Part shown: one piece after another, positions 27,302 to 38,400 of the stretch | How positions within the stretch are numbered: the stretch's first letter is position 1 | Layout of the letters: each line of letters opens with the position of its first letter | Source of the DNA: JAMQKA01 sp034521835 | GTDB taxonomy: Bacteria; Bacteroidota; Rhodothermia; Balneolales; Balneolaceae | NCBI GenBank assembly: GCA_034521835.1 | Contig: JAXHMA010000004.1 | Span: forward strand, 744,001-808,000 | Reading direction: 5' to 3' | DNA length: 64,000 bases | The notes under the pieces: generated by a model | Databases searched by the model: none | What the model saw: only the letters and a program-made list of their open reading frames with translations | What the model was told of the DNA's origin: nothing | Position numbers and translations under genes: made by a program

Positions 27302-28591
27302 ATGCGGAATAATACAGGTGATTCGAGAAATGAATCAGGAAAAAGTAGTTGGGAAAATATTAAAAATAGCCTGGGGCCCGGACTGTTGATGGCAGCTGCT
27401 GCCATTGGTGTTTCTCACTTGGTACAATCGACCCGCGCGGGCGCTACCTACGGCTTTGCAATGATCTGGGCCTTGGTTTTGGCTAACATCTTTAAGTACC
27501 CATTCCTTGAGTACGGTCCGCGATATGCCATAGCCACCGGAGAAAGCATGATTGAAGGCTACAAGCGGCTGGGCAACTGGGCGATCTGGATTTTTGTGAT
27601 CTTTACGATTGGCACCATGTTTATCATCCAGGCGGCTGTTACCGTGGTTAGTGCCACGCTGGCTGCAGAAATGACCGGCATTGCACTTTCTCCAATGACC
27701 TGGAGCGCCATACTGCTGGCTATCTGCGTGTTGCTGCTCATATCCGGGCAATACTCAGCGCTGGATGGAGCCATTAAAATGATCATGATGGTGTTGGCAG
27801 TTTCTACGATTATTGCCTTGGGAGCTGCGTTAATCCAGGGTGAACAGCATACTGCTGTGGATTACTATCCTGATATCTGGGATGTAGCCGGTGTATCGTT
27901 TTTAATTGCACTGATGGGCTGGATGCCGATTCCGATCGATGCGGCGGCCTGGCATTCGCTGTGGTCGCTTGAGCGGGTCAAGCAGACGAAATACCGGCCC
28001 AAGCTTAAAGAGTCCCTGCTCGATTTTAACATCGGCTATATTGGGGCAGCCTTCCTGGCCCTCTGTTTTCTGCTGCTGGGGGCGCTGGTGATGTACGGCA
28101 GCGGCGAGGAGTTTGCCTCCAGCGGCGCGGTGTTTTCGGGTCAGCTTATCAATCTCTACACCAACAGCCTGGGCGACTGGGCCTACACCGTAATTATTAT
28201 CTGCGCATTCACCACCATGTTCAGCACAACCCTTACTGTAACTGATGCCTATCCGCGCGTTTCGCGTCGTATGCTGGAGGTTATGATGCCAGGGACGTTC
28301 ACTCATAAAGACGATGTCCGGATTTATCGCACTCTGCTTGTGATAACTCCCATCCTATCTTTGGGAGTCCTCTTTTTTTTGGGCGATCAGTTTACACTGT
28401 TGGTTGATCTAGCCACTACTCTGTCCTTCCTAACGGCACCAATTCTGGCGTATATTAATTACCGCCTGGTAACCGGAGATCAGGTAGACGAGAGATTCAA
28501 GCCCGCCAGATGGCTGCGCTGGCTAAGCTGGAGTGGGATTGTGTTCCTCACCGGGTTTGCCCTGCTCTACCTGTATTGGATCATCCGTTAA
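27302..28591 (+). CDS. NRAMP-related transporter lacking the DPGN motif
   Basis: A 429-residue protein with about eleven helices. GPGLLMAAAAIGVSHLVQST aligns with NRAMP helix 1, where canonical members have the metal-binding DPGN; here the position reads GVSH. In helix 6 the canonical MPH reads MGWMPIPIDAAAW, keeping M-P but losing His. The flanking helices (LALILANIFKYPFLEYG-like region, RYAIATGESMIEGY) fit the family. Without the Asp/Asn pair it may not carry Mn or Fe in the usual way. It appears monocistronic, and no Mn riboswitch was recognised upstream. Confidence 0.82.
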   Translation: MRNNTGDSRNESGKSSWENIKNSLGPGLLMAAAAIGVSHLVQSTRAGATYGFAMIWALVLANIFKYPFLEYGPRYAIATGESMIEGYKRLGNWAIWIFVIFTIGTMFIIQAAVTVVSATLAAEMTGIALSPMTWSAILLAICVLLLISGQYSALDGAIKMIMMVLAVSTIIALGAALIQGEQHTAVDYYPDIWDVAGVSFLIALMGWMPIPIDAAAWHSLWSLERVKQTKYRPKLKESLLDFNIGYIGAAFLALCFLLLGALVMYGSGEEFASSGAVFSGQLINLYTNSLGDWAYTVIIICAFTTMFSTTLTVTDAYPRVSRRMLEVMMPGTFTHKDDVRIYRTLLVITPILSLGVLFFLGDQFTLLVDLATTLSFLTAPILAYINYRLVTGDQVDERFKPARWLRWLSWSGIVFLTGFALLYLYWIIR

Positions 28592-28661
28592 AAAAAATAA
28601 ATCACATCAATAGTATGAATTTACGCTGAATCGAACATTCAAGAAGAGCTGTATTCTTGAT

Positions 28662-29748
28662 CTAGCTACCTACAGCTGCTTTTTTCTTGCTCAGTGGAAC
28701 GCGGAAGGATTGTCCCTCCTCCAAGGTAAGAAAGGCGTCTTCTGACACATCATATTTTTTTCGCGCTTTGGCCAGATCAGCAGAGGGTTCAAGCATGCCC
28801 TCATCTGCCAGCGGAAAGGTTCCGAAATGCATACCGATGCTTTGCTGCGCACCGAGGTCGTTATGGATCTGCACCGCTTCATCAGGATTAATATGAATCG
28901 GCTTCATAAACCAGCGCGGACGGTAGGCGCCAATCGGTATAAGGGCGGTGCTGATGGGAGCAAACCGACGGCCGATATCCTCGAAAAAGGTATCGTAACC
29001 GGTATCTCCAGCAAAATAGATGTTGCCGTGGGGCAGTTGAAGTATGTATCCGCACCAAAGAGTTTTGTCGCGATCCGTTAGGCCACGGCCGGAAAAATGC
29101 TGGGCGGGTACTCCACGGATGGAAAGCTCCTGGTTGTAGGAGTGTTGTTCTCCCCAATCCAGCTCCACGGTGTTGTAGATACCGTTCTCGTCAAGATATT
29201 TAGATACCCCTAGCGGGACTACAAATAGGGGATCATGAACTTCACTTAGCCTAAGTACTGTATTAATATCCAGGTGATCATAGTGATTATGGCTGAATCA
29301 GTACCAGATGGATGTCCGGCAGATCATTGAAATGAAGCCCGGGTGGGCGCATACGTTTAGGCCCTATCCACTGGAACGGACTTGCGCGCTCACTCCATAT
29401 CGGGTCAGTAAGTATGTTGAGGCCGCGTGCCTGAATCAGGAAGGTTGAGTGGTTAACAAAGGTGAAGAGTGCCTCGCTGCTTTGCGGCGACGGTGGCTCA
29501 GGGCGAGTATGATACGGCATTTCATGGAGAGCCACTTGTCTCCATACCCCCTTGTCTCCATTCAGTGCCCATTTTAGGATATCAGCAAAGCTACGGGCTT
29601 TTGAATTATTTGGATTCGAAAACCGCTTTCCGTCAAAATGGTCTGATTCAGGTCCCGAGGCGGTGGGCGCAGAAATAATAAAATCCACCACTAAAGTAGC
29701 CACTGTAATACCCAGGATGGCAGCCAGGGACCAAGTAATAATTTCCAT
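28662..29748 (-). pseudogene. MBL-fold hydrolase (NAPE-PLD/UlaG-like), single-base frame break
   Basis: The N-terminal frame (29748-29287) has an anchor helix (IITWSLAAILGITVATLVVDF) and the start of the MBL fold (FVNHSTFLIQARGLNILTDPIWSERASPFQ). It breaks at about 29300. One base removed, the sequence reads LVLI.SHNHYDHLDIN, the zinc motif, and continues to the second frame (28662-29168 and upstream) with IYFAGDTGYD and a final GMHFGTFPL. The fix needs deletion of a single C. Joined length is about 361 residues. Members hydrolyse phosphodiesters or lactones at the membrane. Confidence 0.85.
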
Positions 29749-29872
29749 AAATTTTTAAAATTATTGAGTGCTGTTGTCTGACCTGAATTTTCTTACACAA
29801 TTACGATCTGTAAAAACTCCAGTGTACAAATCAATTTAGCTCCAGAAATTATATCACTACGTGCAAATAATT

Positions 29873-31207
29873 TTACTCAGCCATTAATCGTTCAATCTCA
29901 TCGCGTTCTTTTGGAACATTGGTAAGATTCTGATACCCATCTTCAGTTACAATAATGTTATCCTCAATGCGGACGCCCCCAAACTCAAACATCTCAGTTA
30001 GTGTAGACTCATTCAGGAACTGGGATTTAGTTTCATCCTCAAGGGTCTTTTTCAACAGTGCGGGAATAAAATAAAGCCCTGGTTCTATGGTCAGTACCAT
30101 GCTGGGCTGAAGGGTGCGGCGGGCACGCAGGTATTTAAGTCCTGGCCGTTCAATACGTTCTACACCTTTCGGATAGCCGCCCACATCGTGGGTATCCAGC
30201 CCGAGAAAGTGCCCAAGGCCGTGAGGAAAGAACAGCGCAAAAATATCATGCTCCATTATATCGTCAATATCACCAGTGACAAAACCCGCATCGGAAAGTC
30301 CCTGCATCATAATTCTGGCTGAATTCATGTGCAGATCTTCCATGCTTGCCTCGGGCCTGATCTGTTCGATGACCTCGTTCTGGGCATCCAGCACGGCCTG
30401 GTAAATAGCAGCCTGGTTTTTGGTGAAGCTGCCGTTGGCGGGATAGGTCCGCGTGAAGTCAGAGGCGTATCCTTCGTACTCGTATCCGGCGTCGATCAGG
30501 AAGAGGTCGCCATCTTCAATCTGCCGGTTGTTTTCTACGTAATGCAGGATGGCACTGTTGGTTCCGGAGGCGAAGATGCCGTTGTAGGCATCCTGCATCA
30601 GCCCGTGTTGAATGTGATGGTAGTCGAACACAGCCTTCAGCTCGTATTCGTTTTTGCCGGGATCCAGTGCCCGCAGTACCTCAGTATGGGCAATGTTGTT
30701 GATGCGGGCCGCCTCACGAATCTGATCTAGCTCCCACTCGGTTTTGAACACGCGGCAGTGGGTCAATGCTTCCTCCAGGGTGTCCAGGTCGATCGGCGTT
30801 TCACGCTCAAACTCTTCAATATATTCTGCTTGTTCTTCATTCAGACAGTAGATGCGATCGGGATCAAGCTCCCGCAACACGTTCGGCAGCTTGGCGTCCC
30901 AGTGGAGGTGATCGGGCTCATACTCCTCTTGATACTGCTCCATCGTTTTTACCCGACCATGCCACACGGCGTAGTCGGTGTCTCGCTTGGGGGCAAACAG
31001 ATGATATGCCATCGTTTCCAGGTCGAAGATCATGTGGAAATCGGGTTCATTGACGCCCGAAAGATACCAGAAGTTAGATTCCTGCCGGAACGGAAATTCG
31101 TAGTCAGTATCATAGCGATAATGAAGCTCGGCGCCCTTCAGGTAGATAATCGCCGATTGGCCTTCTTCAAATAACGATAACAGTTTCTCGCGATGGAGAT
31201 GTCTCAT
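29873..31207 (-). CDS. Xaa-Pro aminopeptidase, M24 family
   Basis: A 444-residue protein with an aminopeptidase P N-terminal domain (1-175: YDTDYEFPFRQESNFWYLSG) and a pita-bread catalytic domain. The five metal ligands are visible in LIDAGYEYEGYASDFTRTYP (Asp, Asp), FPHGLGHFLGLDTHDVGG (His), LTIEPGLYF (Glu) and GGVRIEDNI (Glu). It removes residues preceding proline in the cytoplasm. It stands alone on the minus strand, with a gap of 211 bp from the HSDR_N gene. Confidence 0.95.
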   Translation of the reverse strand: MRHLHREKLLSLFEEGQSAIIYLKGAELHYRYDTDYEFPFRQESNFWYLSGVNEPDFHMIFDLETMAYHLFAPKRDTDYAVWHGRVKTMEQYQEEYEPDHLHWDAKLPNVLRELDPDRIYCLNEEQAEYIEEFERETPIDLDTLEEALTHCRVFKTEWELDQIREAARINNIAHTEVLRALDPGKNEYELKAVFDYHHIQHGLMQDAYNGIFASGTNSAILHYVENNRQIEDGDLFLIDAGYEYEGYASDFTRTYPANGSFTKNQAAIYQAVLDAQNEVIEQIRPEASMEDLHMNSARIMMQGLSDAGFVTGDIDDIMEHDIFALFFPHGLGHFLGLDTHDVGGYPKGVERIERPGLKYLRARRTLQPSMVLTIEPGLYFIPALLKKTLEDETKSQFLNESTLTEMFEFGGVRIEDNIIVTEDGYQNLTNVPKERDEIERLMAE

Positions 31208-31418
31208 ATAATCCTAATAATCTGGTTGCGATGAATGTTGAAGTTACAGTTTAAAACGAAAAAGGAAAATGAATAATCAGAGGATGCAGGTCAATGCGCA
31301 TGCGAGGATTGCTATTGTAACGAAAGCTTAACGGCTGAAAGGCTATCTTAATTTCTGAACATTGTTGTTTTTATGAAGGGATGTTGCTCAACATTAAAAG
31401 GACATGCTCCTCTTTCCC

Positions 31419-32357
31419 TCAACTATCATTTAAATGCTGATATACTTTGTGGAGGGATTTCGGCAACTTGTTGATTACAGCTGGATCATGTTTATGGGTG
31501 ATCTCCATCGCAAGGAAGTCTCGGAAATCAAAATTTTCGGGACCATTTTCCCAATAAAGGGTGCCATTGGGTTTGGTATCATCGGCCAGTAGGTCGAGGT
31601 TAAGTTCAACCAGTGCCACATTTTCTTTTCTTGGTTGATCACCCCGAAGATCCTCGATCCCCCAAACGGGGTGCTCAAAAAACCGGTGGCTATTCGGCAT
31701 TTTCCCAGTTTATTAATTGTAAAATAATGGGAAAGCTCCATATCTGTCGGGCTGTTGTTGAACCCGATAAATCTGCGATGGGGTTCTTCGGCCTGGTCCA
31801 ACCAAAAATAGTTGAGAGTTTCCACCAGCCAGTCACGCAGGTTGGGCTGGGCTTTTTCGCCGGCAAATCCCCGCTGTTTCCAGTATTGAAAATCTCTTTC
31901 GGGATGCCTGACTGGTCGGCTTCAAGAGATCGGGGATTGACGGAAGCTGTTTGAGAGACTGCTGGTTGGAGATCTCGTACCAGTGGTCAGTAATACCGTT
32001 GCTCATTAGCAGGTAGGGGGCCCCAACGGTACGGTTATAGCGGGCGGTCTGCTCAGCAACATCGGAGGAAATCGGCACATTTTCTGCTTTGCATTCTACC
32101 AAAATTTGGGGACGAAAATTTTGATCGTAGCAGATGATGTCGGTACGGCCTGCCGGCGACTCTTGTGCTTTCAGGGCCTCTTCGGTGGTAATGCGGTGTT
32201 TAGACCACCCCGCGGCGATCAGCGCTTCGATGATGCGGAGTCTCACTCGTTCTTCGGGTCGGTTTTTCAGCACCTTTTTGTGGATGGGATTCCAAAGCAG
32301 CTTGGTCCCCTCTCTCCAGACCATTTGCGGAAAATGAAAATCAGCGATACTCGGCAT
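31419..32357 (-). pseudogene. HSDR_N (type I restriction R N-terminal) nuclease-like protein, two frame breaks
   Basis: The intact N-terminal 174 residues hold a PD-(D/E)XK core: RTD (Asp73), then ILVECK (Glu88, Lys90). The sequence continues in a second frame at about 31850 (LVETLNYFWLDQAEEPHRRF, SHYFTINKLG) and a third at about 31700 (HRFFEHPVWGIEDLRGDQP) to 31419. The full protein would be about 310 residues. Stand-alone HSDR_N proteins are common in Bacteroidota; their partner and target are unknown. It is not next to the hsdM/hsdS genes at 56-61 kb. Confidence 0.72.
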
Positions 32358-32580
32358 AAACTCATCCGTTTAAATTGAGAACTCTTAACATCGAGATTGT
32401 TGAAAATATCGCAATCACGCAAATGAGATGATTGGGAAAACTACTGCAGAATCACAGTTAATTATTTATATCGGGAAAAAATTATTCTTCAATTTAAGTT
32501 GTGAGAAGCAACTCTCGGTCCTGAAGCTCCATCTAAAGGATTTGTGAGAAAGTTTTTTTATTTGGGAAATACTGGGACCA

Positions 32581-32615
32581 ATAAAAGCCCCAAGAAAACA
32601 GTATCCCCGGGGCTT
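32581..32615 (-). terminator. Terminator downstream of yidC
   Basis: On the minus strand AAGCCCC pairs with GGGGCTT across a 17-base loop and is followed by TTATT (plus-strand stem 32587-32591 with 32609-32613). Confidence 0.7.
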
Positions 32616-32637
32616 CACTGATTAAATGACGTGAAAA

Positions 32638-34453
32638 TTAGCTATCGCCGTTCTCTTTATCATTGTCGATCTGATGGTTGATCCATAGTTGCTGGCCGAT
32701 AGACATTACGTTATAGATCAGGTAGTAAAGGCTGAGTCCTGCAGCGAAGTTGTTGAAGATAAACAGCAACATAACCGGCAGCAGGTACTGGAACATTTTC
32801 ATCTGGCTGCCCCCCATACCGCCACCGCCGCCCATACCTCCGCTCATACCGCCGGTAACTTTACTTTGCAACATCATCGCTCCACTCATCAGCAGCACGA
32901 AACCGGCCAGTTGGTCGCCCAGGAAAGGAATACTAAACGGCAGACTTAAAATATAATCAGGCGCGGAAAGATCACTAGCCCATAGAAATTCTTCCTGGCG
33001 GATGAGGATTGAGTTCTGGAAAAAACGCCACAGCGTAATCAAGATCGGGAACTGTAATAGGTTGGGCAAACAGCCGCCAAGCGGATTTACACCGGCCTCC
33101 TTGTATAGTTTAAGGGTTTCTTTTTGCTGTTTCTCAGGTTTGTCGGAATATTTTTCCTGGATCTCCTTCATCTTGGGCTGCAGATCCTTCATGGCTGCCA
33201 TGCTCTTATAGCTCTTCTTTGTAAGCGGGTAGAGAACCACTTTTATTAAAACTGCGAAGAGAATAATGGCAAGGCCGATGTTCATATAATCGGCCACAAA
33301 ACCAAAGAATGGAATCACAATATATCGGACCAGCGGATCGGAGAACCAGCGAATCCAGCTCCAGCCCACATCTACCATGTCGTAGGCGTTGCCATCAAAC
33401 TGCTTGAGGGTGTTATATGCAAGCGGACCCACATACAAGCGGTAACTTACCAGACGATCTTGCGGGATGTCGCTTTTGATATACGACTGGTAGTGATGAA
33501 TTGTAGAGGGATTATCCACGGGTCCGTTCACCTCCCCAATGAGCAGGGCTCCCTCAGTTGAAGTGGTAGGCTCGATAATCTGGGTGAAGAATTTCGTACG
33601 GGTGGCAACCCAGTCGATATTTCCGTTAAAGTTGCGTTCTTCACGACCAGCTTCGCTGATCAGCAGTTGCTCAAGCTCTCCCCCAGGTACGCATAAGCCG
33701 AAGCCTGGTAACCTTCCGTAGTACGATCTTTCTCAGTAAATCGAAGCCGAGGCTTCCATCCAAAATCAACCGAACCGCCGATAATATTTTGCTGTAGTCC
33801 ACTGAATTCAATGGATAGATCGATTTCGTAGGAATTCCCCATCAGGGTATAGGTGTAAAGAATCTGGCCGCCATTATCCAGGTTTAGGGCGTACTGCAGC
33901 TCCTGGGTTTCCCCTTCATCCAGCTGAATGGAGGAAACGTCAGTAACCTGTTCAAACAGGATGTTATCAGTTTCGACATTGTAATTTTCATTGGAAAGAA
34001 AGCCCAGGGAGTACGCTGACTGAGTGGTATCGAAAATCATTTGCACCGGCTGATGATCCCAGGTTTCATATTGTTTTAATGTAAACTCGGCGGGTCCGGC
34101 ACCCACATTAGTAAACTCGGCGGTATACAGCGGTGTGTCTACTACAACCTTGGAGGTATCTTCAATGCCGGCTCTGCCAAATATGCCCATCTGCTGCTCT
34201 TCCTGCTCATCGGCACGGATGGTTTGCGGTGCAGGCTGCTGTTCCTGTGGAGTCTGCTGTTGCTGCTGGGCAGAAGGTGGCTGTGATTGCCCGGTTGTAG
34301 TATCAGCCTGTGCCTGGGCAGCGGCTATGCTGTCTTGGCGTGCCTGCTCCGCCTGCCGCCGTTGCATCTCTTCCTGGAGGGCATGGTAAAGTAAAACCAC
34401 GCCAGCATAATGAGAAAAATCAGAATGAGTCCTGTTGCTGTGTTACGATCCAA
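32638..34453 (-). CDS. yidC: Membrane protein insertase YidC, two frame breaks in this sequence
   Basis: The start is TTG at 34453 (DRNTATGLILIFLIMLAWFY, the first helix), which nearly abuts yidD. The frame slips at about 34385 into the periplasmic P1 domain (LQEEMQRRQAEQ onward; AYLGE), and slips again at about 33680 at a five-G run to GELEQLLISEAGREER and the insertase core. The core has LAIILFAVLIKVVLYPLTKK and FPILITLWRFFQNS. Total about 604 residues, normal for Bacteroidota YidC. It inserts membrane proteins with or without Sec. As YidC is essential, these breaks are very probably sequence errors. Confidence 0.9.
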
Positions 34454-34456
34454 AAG

Positions 34457-34702
34457 TTATCCTTTTTCAGGGTTTGTGATTTCTTGTTTTGATTTCGGGA
34501 CGGGATCAACGCCTCCTTTACTCCAGGGATGGCAACGGGCAATCCGTTTTACGGTCAGCCAGCCTCCTTTCAGGGCTCCGTGCTCTCGCAGGGCTTCAAT
34601 ACCGTATTGGCTGCAGGTGGGATGGTACCTGCAACTGCTGGGCAGGTGGGGCGAAATAATTAATTGATATAGACGTACAAGTCCGATTAGCAGGTACTTC
34701 AT
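34457..34702 (-). CDS. yidD: Membrane protein insertion efficiency factor YidD
   Basis: An 81-residue protein with LIGLVRLYQLIISPHLPSSC, then RYHPTCSQYGIEALREHG and ARCHPWSKGGVDPV, the fully conserved YidD signature. It is a small peripheral membrane protein that helps YidC. Its start overlaps rnpA by 4 bp in the conserved rpmH-rnpA-yidD-yidC order. Confidence 0.96.
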   Translation of the reverse strand: MKYLLIGLVRLYQLIISPHLPSSCRYHPTCSQYGIEALREHGALKGGWLTVKRIARCHPWSKGGVDPVPKSKQEITNPEKG

Positions 34703-35136
34703 GAACCCTGTTTTGTGATAGGGCGAAGATGTTGATGGGTGCGTTGAAGCAGGTCAATTACCTGTTCCTGTACTGTATGAAAATCCATCTCAATGGTTTT
34801 GGCCATCAAAACGCCGTGAAAACTAAATGATGATTGCTCAAAAAGGGGTGTCAAAATATGTTGGTTCAACCGATAAGCTTCCCGAAGCAGCCGTTTAATT
34901 CTATTTCGCTTAACTGCGTTGCCCAGTTTTTTTCTGACGATAAAGCCCATCAGGCATTCGCAATCTAAATCAGAATATGTGCAGAACCGCAGATCTACGA
35001 TAGCATTGCGGAACGTAGTGGCTTCTGGTGAAAAGAGGCGTTGAAAGTTTTTACGTCCCCGCAGGATTTTAGCTCTTGGCAAGCTAAAATCCTTGTTGGT
35101 GGACGATTCTAAATCGTTACTTCGGTCCTTTTTCAT
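34699..35136 (-). CDS. rnpA: Ribonuclease P protein component
   Basis: A 145-residue protein with the RNR motif region GNAVKRNRIKRLLREAYRL and the N-terminal LRGRKNFQRLFSPEA. RnpA helps the RNA subunit cut tRNA 5' leaders. The coding start at 35136 overlaps the end of rpmH by 20 bp, and the stop overlaps yidD. Confidence 0.95.
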   Translation of the reverse strand: MKKDRSNDLESSTNKDFSLPRAKILRGRKNFQRLFSPEATTFRNAIVDLRFCTYSDLDCECLMGFIVRKKLGNAVKRNRIKRLLREAYRLNQHILTPLFEQSSFSFHGVLMAKTIEMDFHTVQEQVIDLLQRTHQHLRPITKQGS

Positions 35137-35272
35137 CGCTTACGGTTGCACTGTGACGTCCCTTTCTACGGCGACGTTTCAACACTTTTTTCCCGTTTTT
35201 GCTGCTATTGCGCTTACGGAATCCGTGTTTGTTTTTCCGCTTACGACTACTTGGTTGATATGTACGTTTCAT
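35117..35272 (-). CDS. rpmH: Ribosomal protein L34
   Basis: A 51-residue basic protein, MKRTYQPSSRKRKNKHGFRK and onward, with an RRRRKGR core and a short acidic extension ending DEKGPK. It starts at ATG 35272. It leads the rnpA-yidD-yidC cluster and diverges from secA, sharing a 216-bp promoter region. Confidence 0.97.
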   Translation of the reverse strand: MKRTYQPSSRKRKNKHGFRKRNSSKNGKKVLKRRRRKGRHSATVSDEKGPK

Positions 35273-35488
35273 GGTGAAACTGTTTTTATGAAAAACTTCA
35301 ATTTAAACAGACTTATAATTTAACAATTAAATAGGACAATAAGAACCCTCAATTATCTGTTTTATGAGTCTACAGCTAACCTATTATTAAAGTCCTGTTC
35401 CTCATTTTATTATACATTAATTTGAACAGGGAATTGTTAAACTGTACCTTACAGAACTGTGATTTTGAATACCCCAATCTGATGCACT

Positions 35489-38400
35489 ATGTTCGAACAA
35501 ATTACTGATATTCTCACAAAGGTTTTTGGCTCCAAAAGTGAGCGGGATCTTAAAAAATTGTGGCCTATCGTTGATCAGATCAACGAGTACGATGAGCAGA
35601 TGCAGAAGCTTTCTGATGATGAGCTGAGGCAGAAAACAGAAGATTTTAAGGCCCAGATCAACCAGGCTACCTCCGGAATTGATAAAGAATTAAAAGAAAC
35701 AAAGCGCACGCTAAACAGCAACGAAGAGGACCTATCTGTAGGAGAACACCGTGAGCTTACCGAGTTGGTCGATTCGCTGGAAGAAGAGCGAAATGAAGTT
35801 GTTGAAGAAATTCTTGAAGAGATACTCCCTGAAGCATTTGCCGTACTCAAAGACACATGTCGTCGTTTTGTCGGTAAAACCTGGATGGTTGGCGGCAGTG
35901 AAAACGAGTGGGGTATGGTGCCCTATGACGTGCAGTTGGTCGGTGCTATAGTGCTGCACCAGGGGCGCATAGCCGAGATGAAAACTGGAGAAGGTAAGAC
36001 GCTGGCTGCCATCTTCCCTGCTTACCTGAATGCCTTGGCCGGACGCGGTGTCCACATCGTGACGGTTAACGACTACCTTGCCAAACGTGACGCCGAATGG
36101 AACGAACCTATTTTTAATTTCCACGGGCTGGAAGTTGACTGCGTTGACCGCTACAAACCCAATTCCGAGCAGCGTCGCAAAGCCTATCGCGCGGATATCA
36201 CCGATGGAACCAACAATGAATTCGGTTTCGACTATCTTCGCGACAACATGGTGATCAGCTCTGAGCAGATGGTGCAGCGCGAGCATCACTTCTGTATTAT
36301 TGATGAGGTTGACTCCATCCTGATCGACGAGGCGCGTACACCGCTCATTATCTCCGGTCCCGTACCGCAGGATACGCAATCACACAAGTATGAGGAGCTC
36401 AAGCCGAGGGTGGAATCTCTGGTTCGTGCCCAAAAGAATCTGGTAGCCAGCCTCGTCAAAGAAGCCCAGGAGCATCTGGAAAACGATGATGAAGAGGCTG
36501 CTGGGCTTGCCCTCTACCGGGCCCAGCGCGGATTCCCCAAAAACCGCCAGTTCCGTAAAATGATGCAGATTCCTGCCAACGAGCGGCTGATGCAGCAGAC
36601 CGAGGCGTTCTACCTGCAGGATAATGCCCGCCGGCTCCCCGAAGTGGACAAGGAGCTCTACTACTCGGTGGATATGAAGCAGAACTCCATCGAAATGACT
36701 GAAAAGGGCCAGGATTTCATCACCAAGTCCGATGAAGATGAAGATTTTTTCGTCATTCCCGACATCGGTACCGAAACGACCGATATCGATGAGGAGATGG
36801 ATGAACTCAAGCAGGAGAAGATCAAAGAGATAGAAAACAAAGAGGAGTGGAGCGAGGATTATAAAGAGAAGAAAATAAAGGAAGCGGAAAAGGAAGTTGA
36901 GCAGGAGCGTGAGCAGCGATACAATGAGCTACGCCGCCGTTTTTCTGAACGCAGCGACCGTATCCACACTGTAAATCAACTGCTGAAGGCCTACACCCTG
37001 TTCGAGCGAGAAGAAGAATATATCGTGCAGGAGGGCAAGGTACAGATTGTGGATGAGCACACCGGTCGTGTGCTTTCCGGCCGCCGTTACTCTGACGGAC
37101 TCCACCAGGCTATAGAGGCCAAAGAGGATGTCAAAGTTGAGGCCACCACGCAGACCTACGCTACGATCACACTGCAGAACTACTTCCGCATGTATCACAA
37201 GCTCTCCGGTATGACCGGTACAGCAGCTACGGAGGAGGGCGAATTTACCGAGATTTATGACCTGGATGTCGTTGTTATCCCCACCAATGAGCCGGTGATC
37301 CGCGATGATAAAGAGGACCTGGTGTTCCGCACCAAGCGGGAGAAATACAATGCCGTAATTGACAAGATTCAAGAATATCACGATAAAGGTCAGCCGGTGC
37401 TCGTTGGTACCACCAGCGTTGATGTGTCGGAGACGATCAGCCGGATGCTGAAGCGGCAAAACATTTCACATAACGTGCTGAACGCCAAACAGCACGCTCG
37501 AGAAAGTGATATAGTAACACAGGCGGGGCATCCAGGCGCGGTTACGGTGGCAACGAATATGGCCGGCCGCGGTACCGATATTAAGCTTGCTCCCGGTGTT
37601 AAAGAGAAAGGCGGGCTGGCGATTATAGGTACGGAGCGGCACGAGTCTCGCCGTATTGACCTTCAGCTGCGTGGTCGGGCAGGGCGGCAGGGCGATCCCG
37701 GCGTGTCACAGTTTTATGTTTCGCTGGAAGACGACCTGATGCAGCTTTTCGCTTCTGATCGAGTGGCCAAGGTGATGGATCGTCTGAATTTTGAGGAGGG
37801 TGAAGTAATTACCCACTCCTGGATTACAAAGTCGCTGGAGCGGGCCCAGAAAAAAGTGGAGCAAAATAATTTCAGCATCCGTAAGAAACAGCTGGAGTAT
37901 GATGACGTGCTCAACAATCAGCGGGAAGTAATCTACGCGCGCCGTAAGCATGCACTCGAAGGCGACCAGCTCAGAAGCGACATCTATGAGATGGTTGAAG
38001 ACTTGGTACAACGTGTGGTAGAAGAGCACTTCCCCGAAGGAGAGGTTGAAAAACTGCGCGAAGAGATTCTCCGTTTCCTTGCTGTGGATATCGAATTGGA
38101 GCCGGAAGAGATGAAGCGGATGCATGAAGACGGGCTCATCGACCACATCATCGAAAAGGCGTTTGAAGCCTACCGCCATAAGGAAAAGATGATTTCGGAG
38201 CCACTGTATAACGTGATCAAGAATATTGAAGAGTCAGATGCTGAAAACAAGCCTACCAAAGTCCAGGTGGTCTTTACCGATGGCCTCCGCCGCATTCGTG
38301 TGGTGGTGGATGTGGATAAAGCACTGGAAAACGAAGGCCATGAAGTAGCCCGGGCGCTGGAGCGAACCGCTATTCTCTCCACTATTGATGACAAATGGAT

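Noticed and set aside
35273..35488. Possible replication origin next to rpmH
   Set aside because: dnaA is not adjacent and I see no cluster of DnaA boxes. The region simply looks like a divergent promoter.
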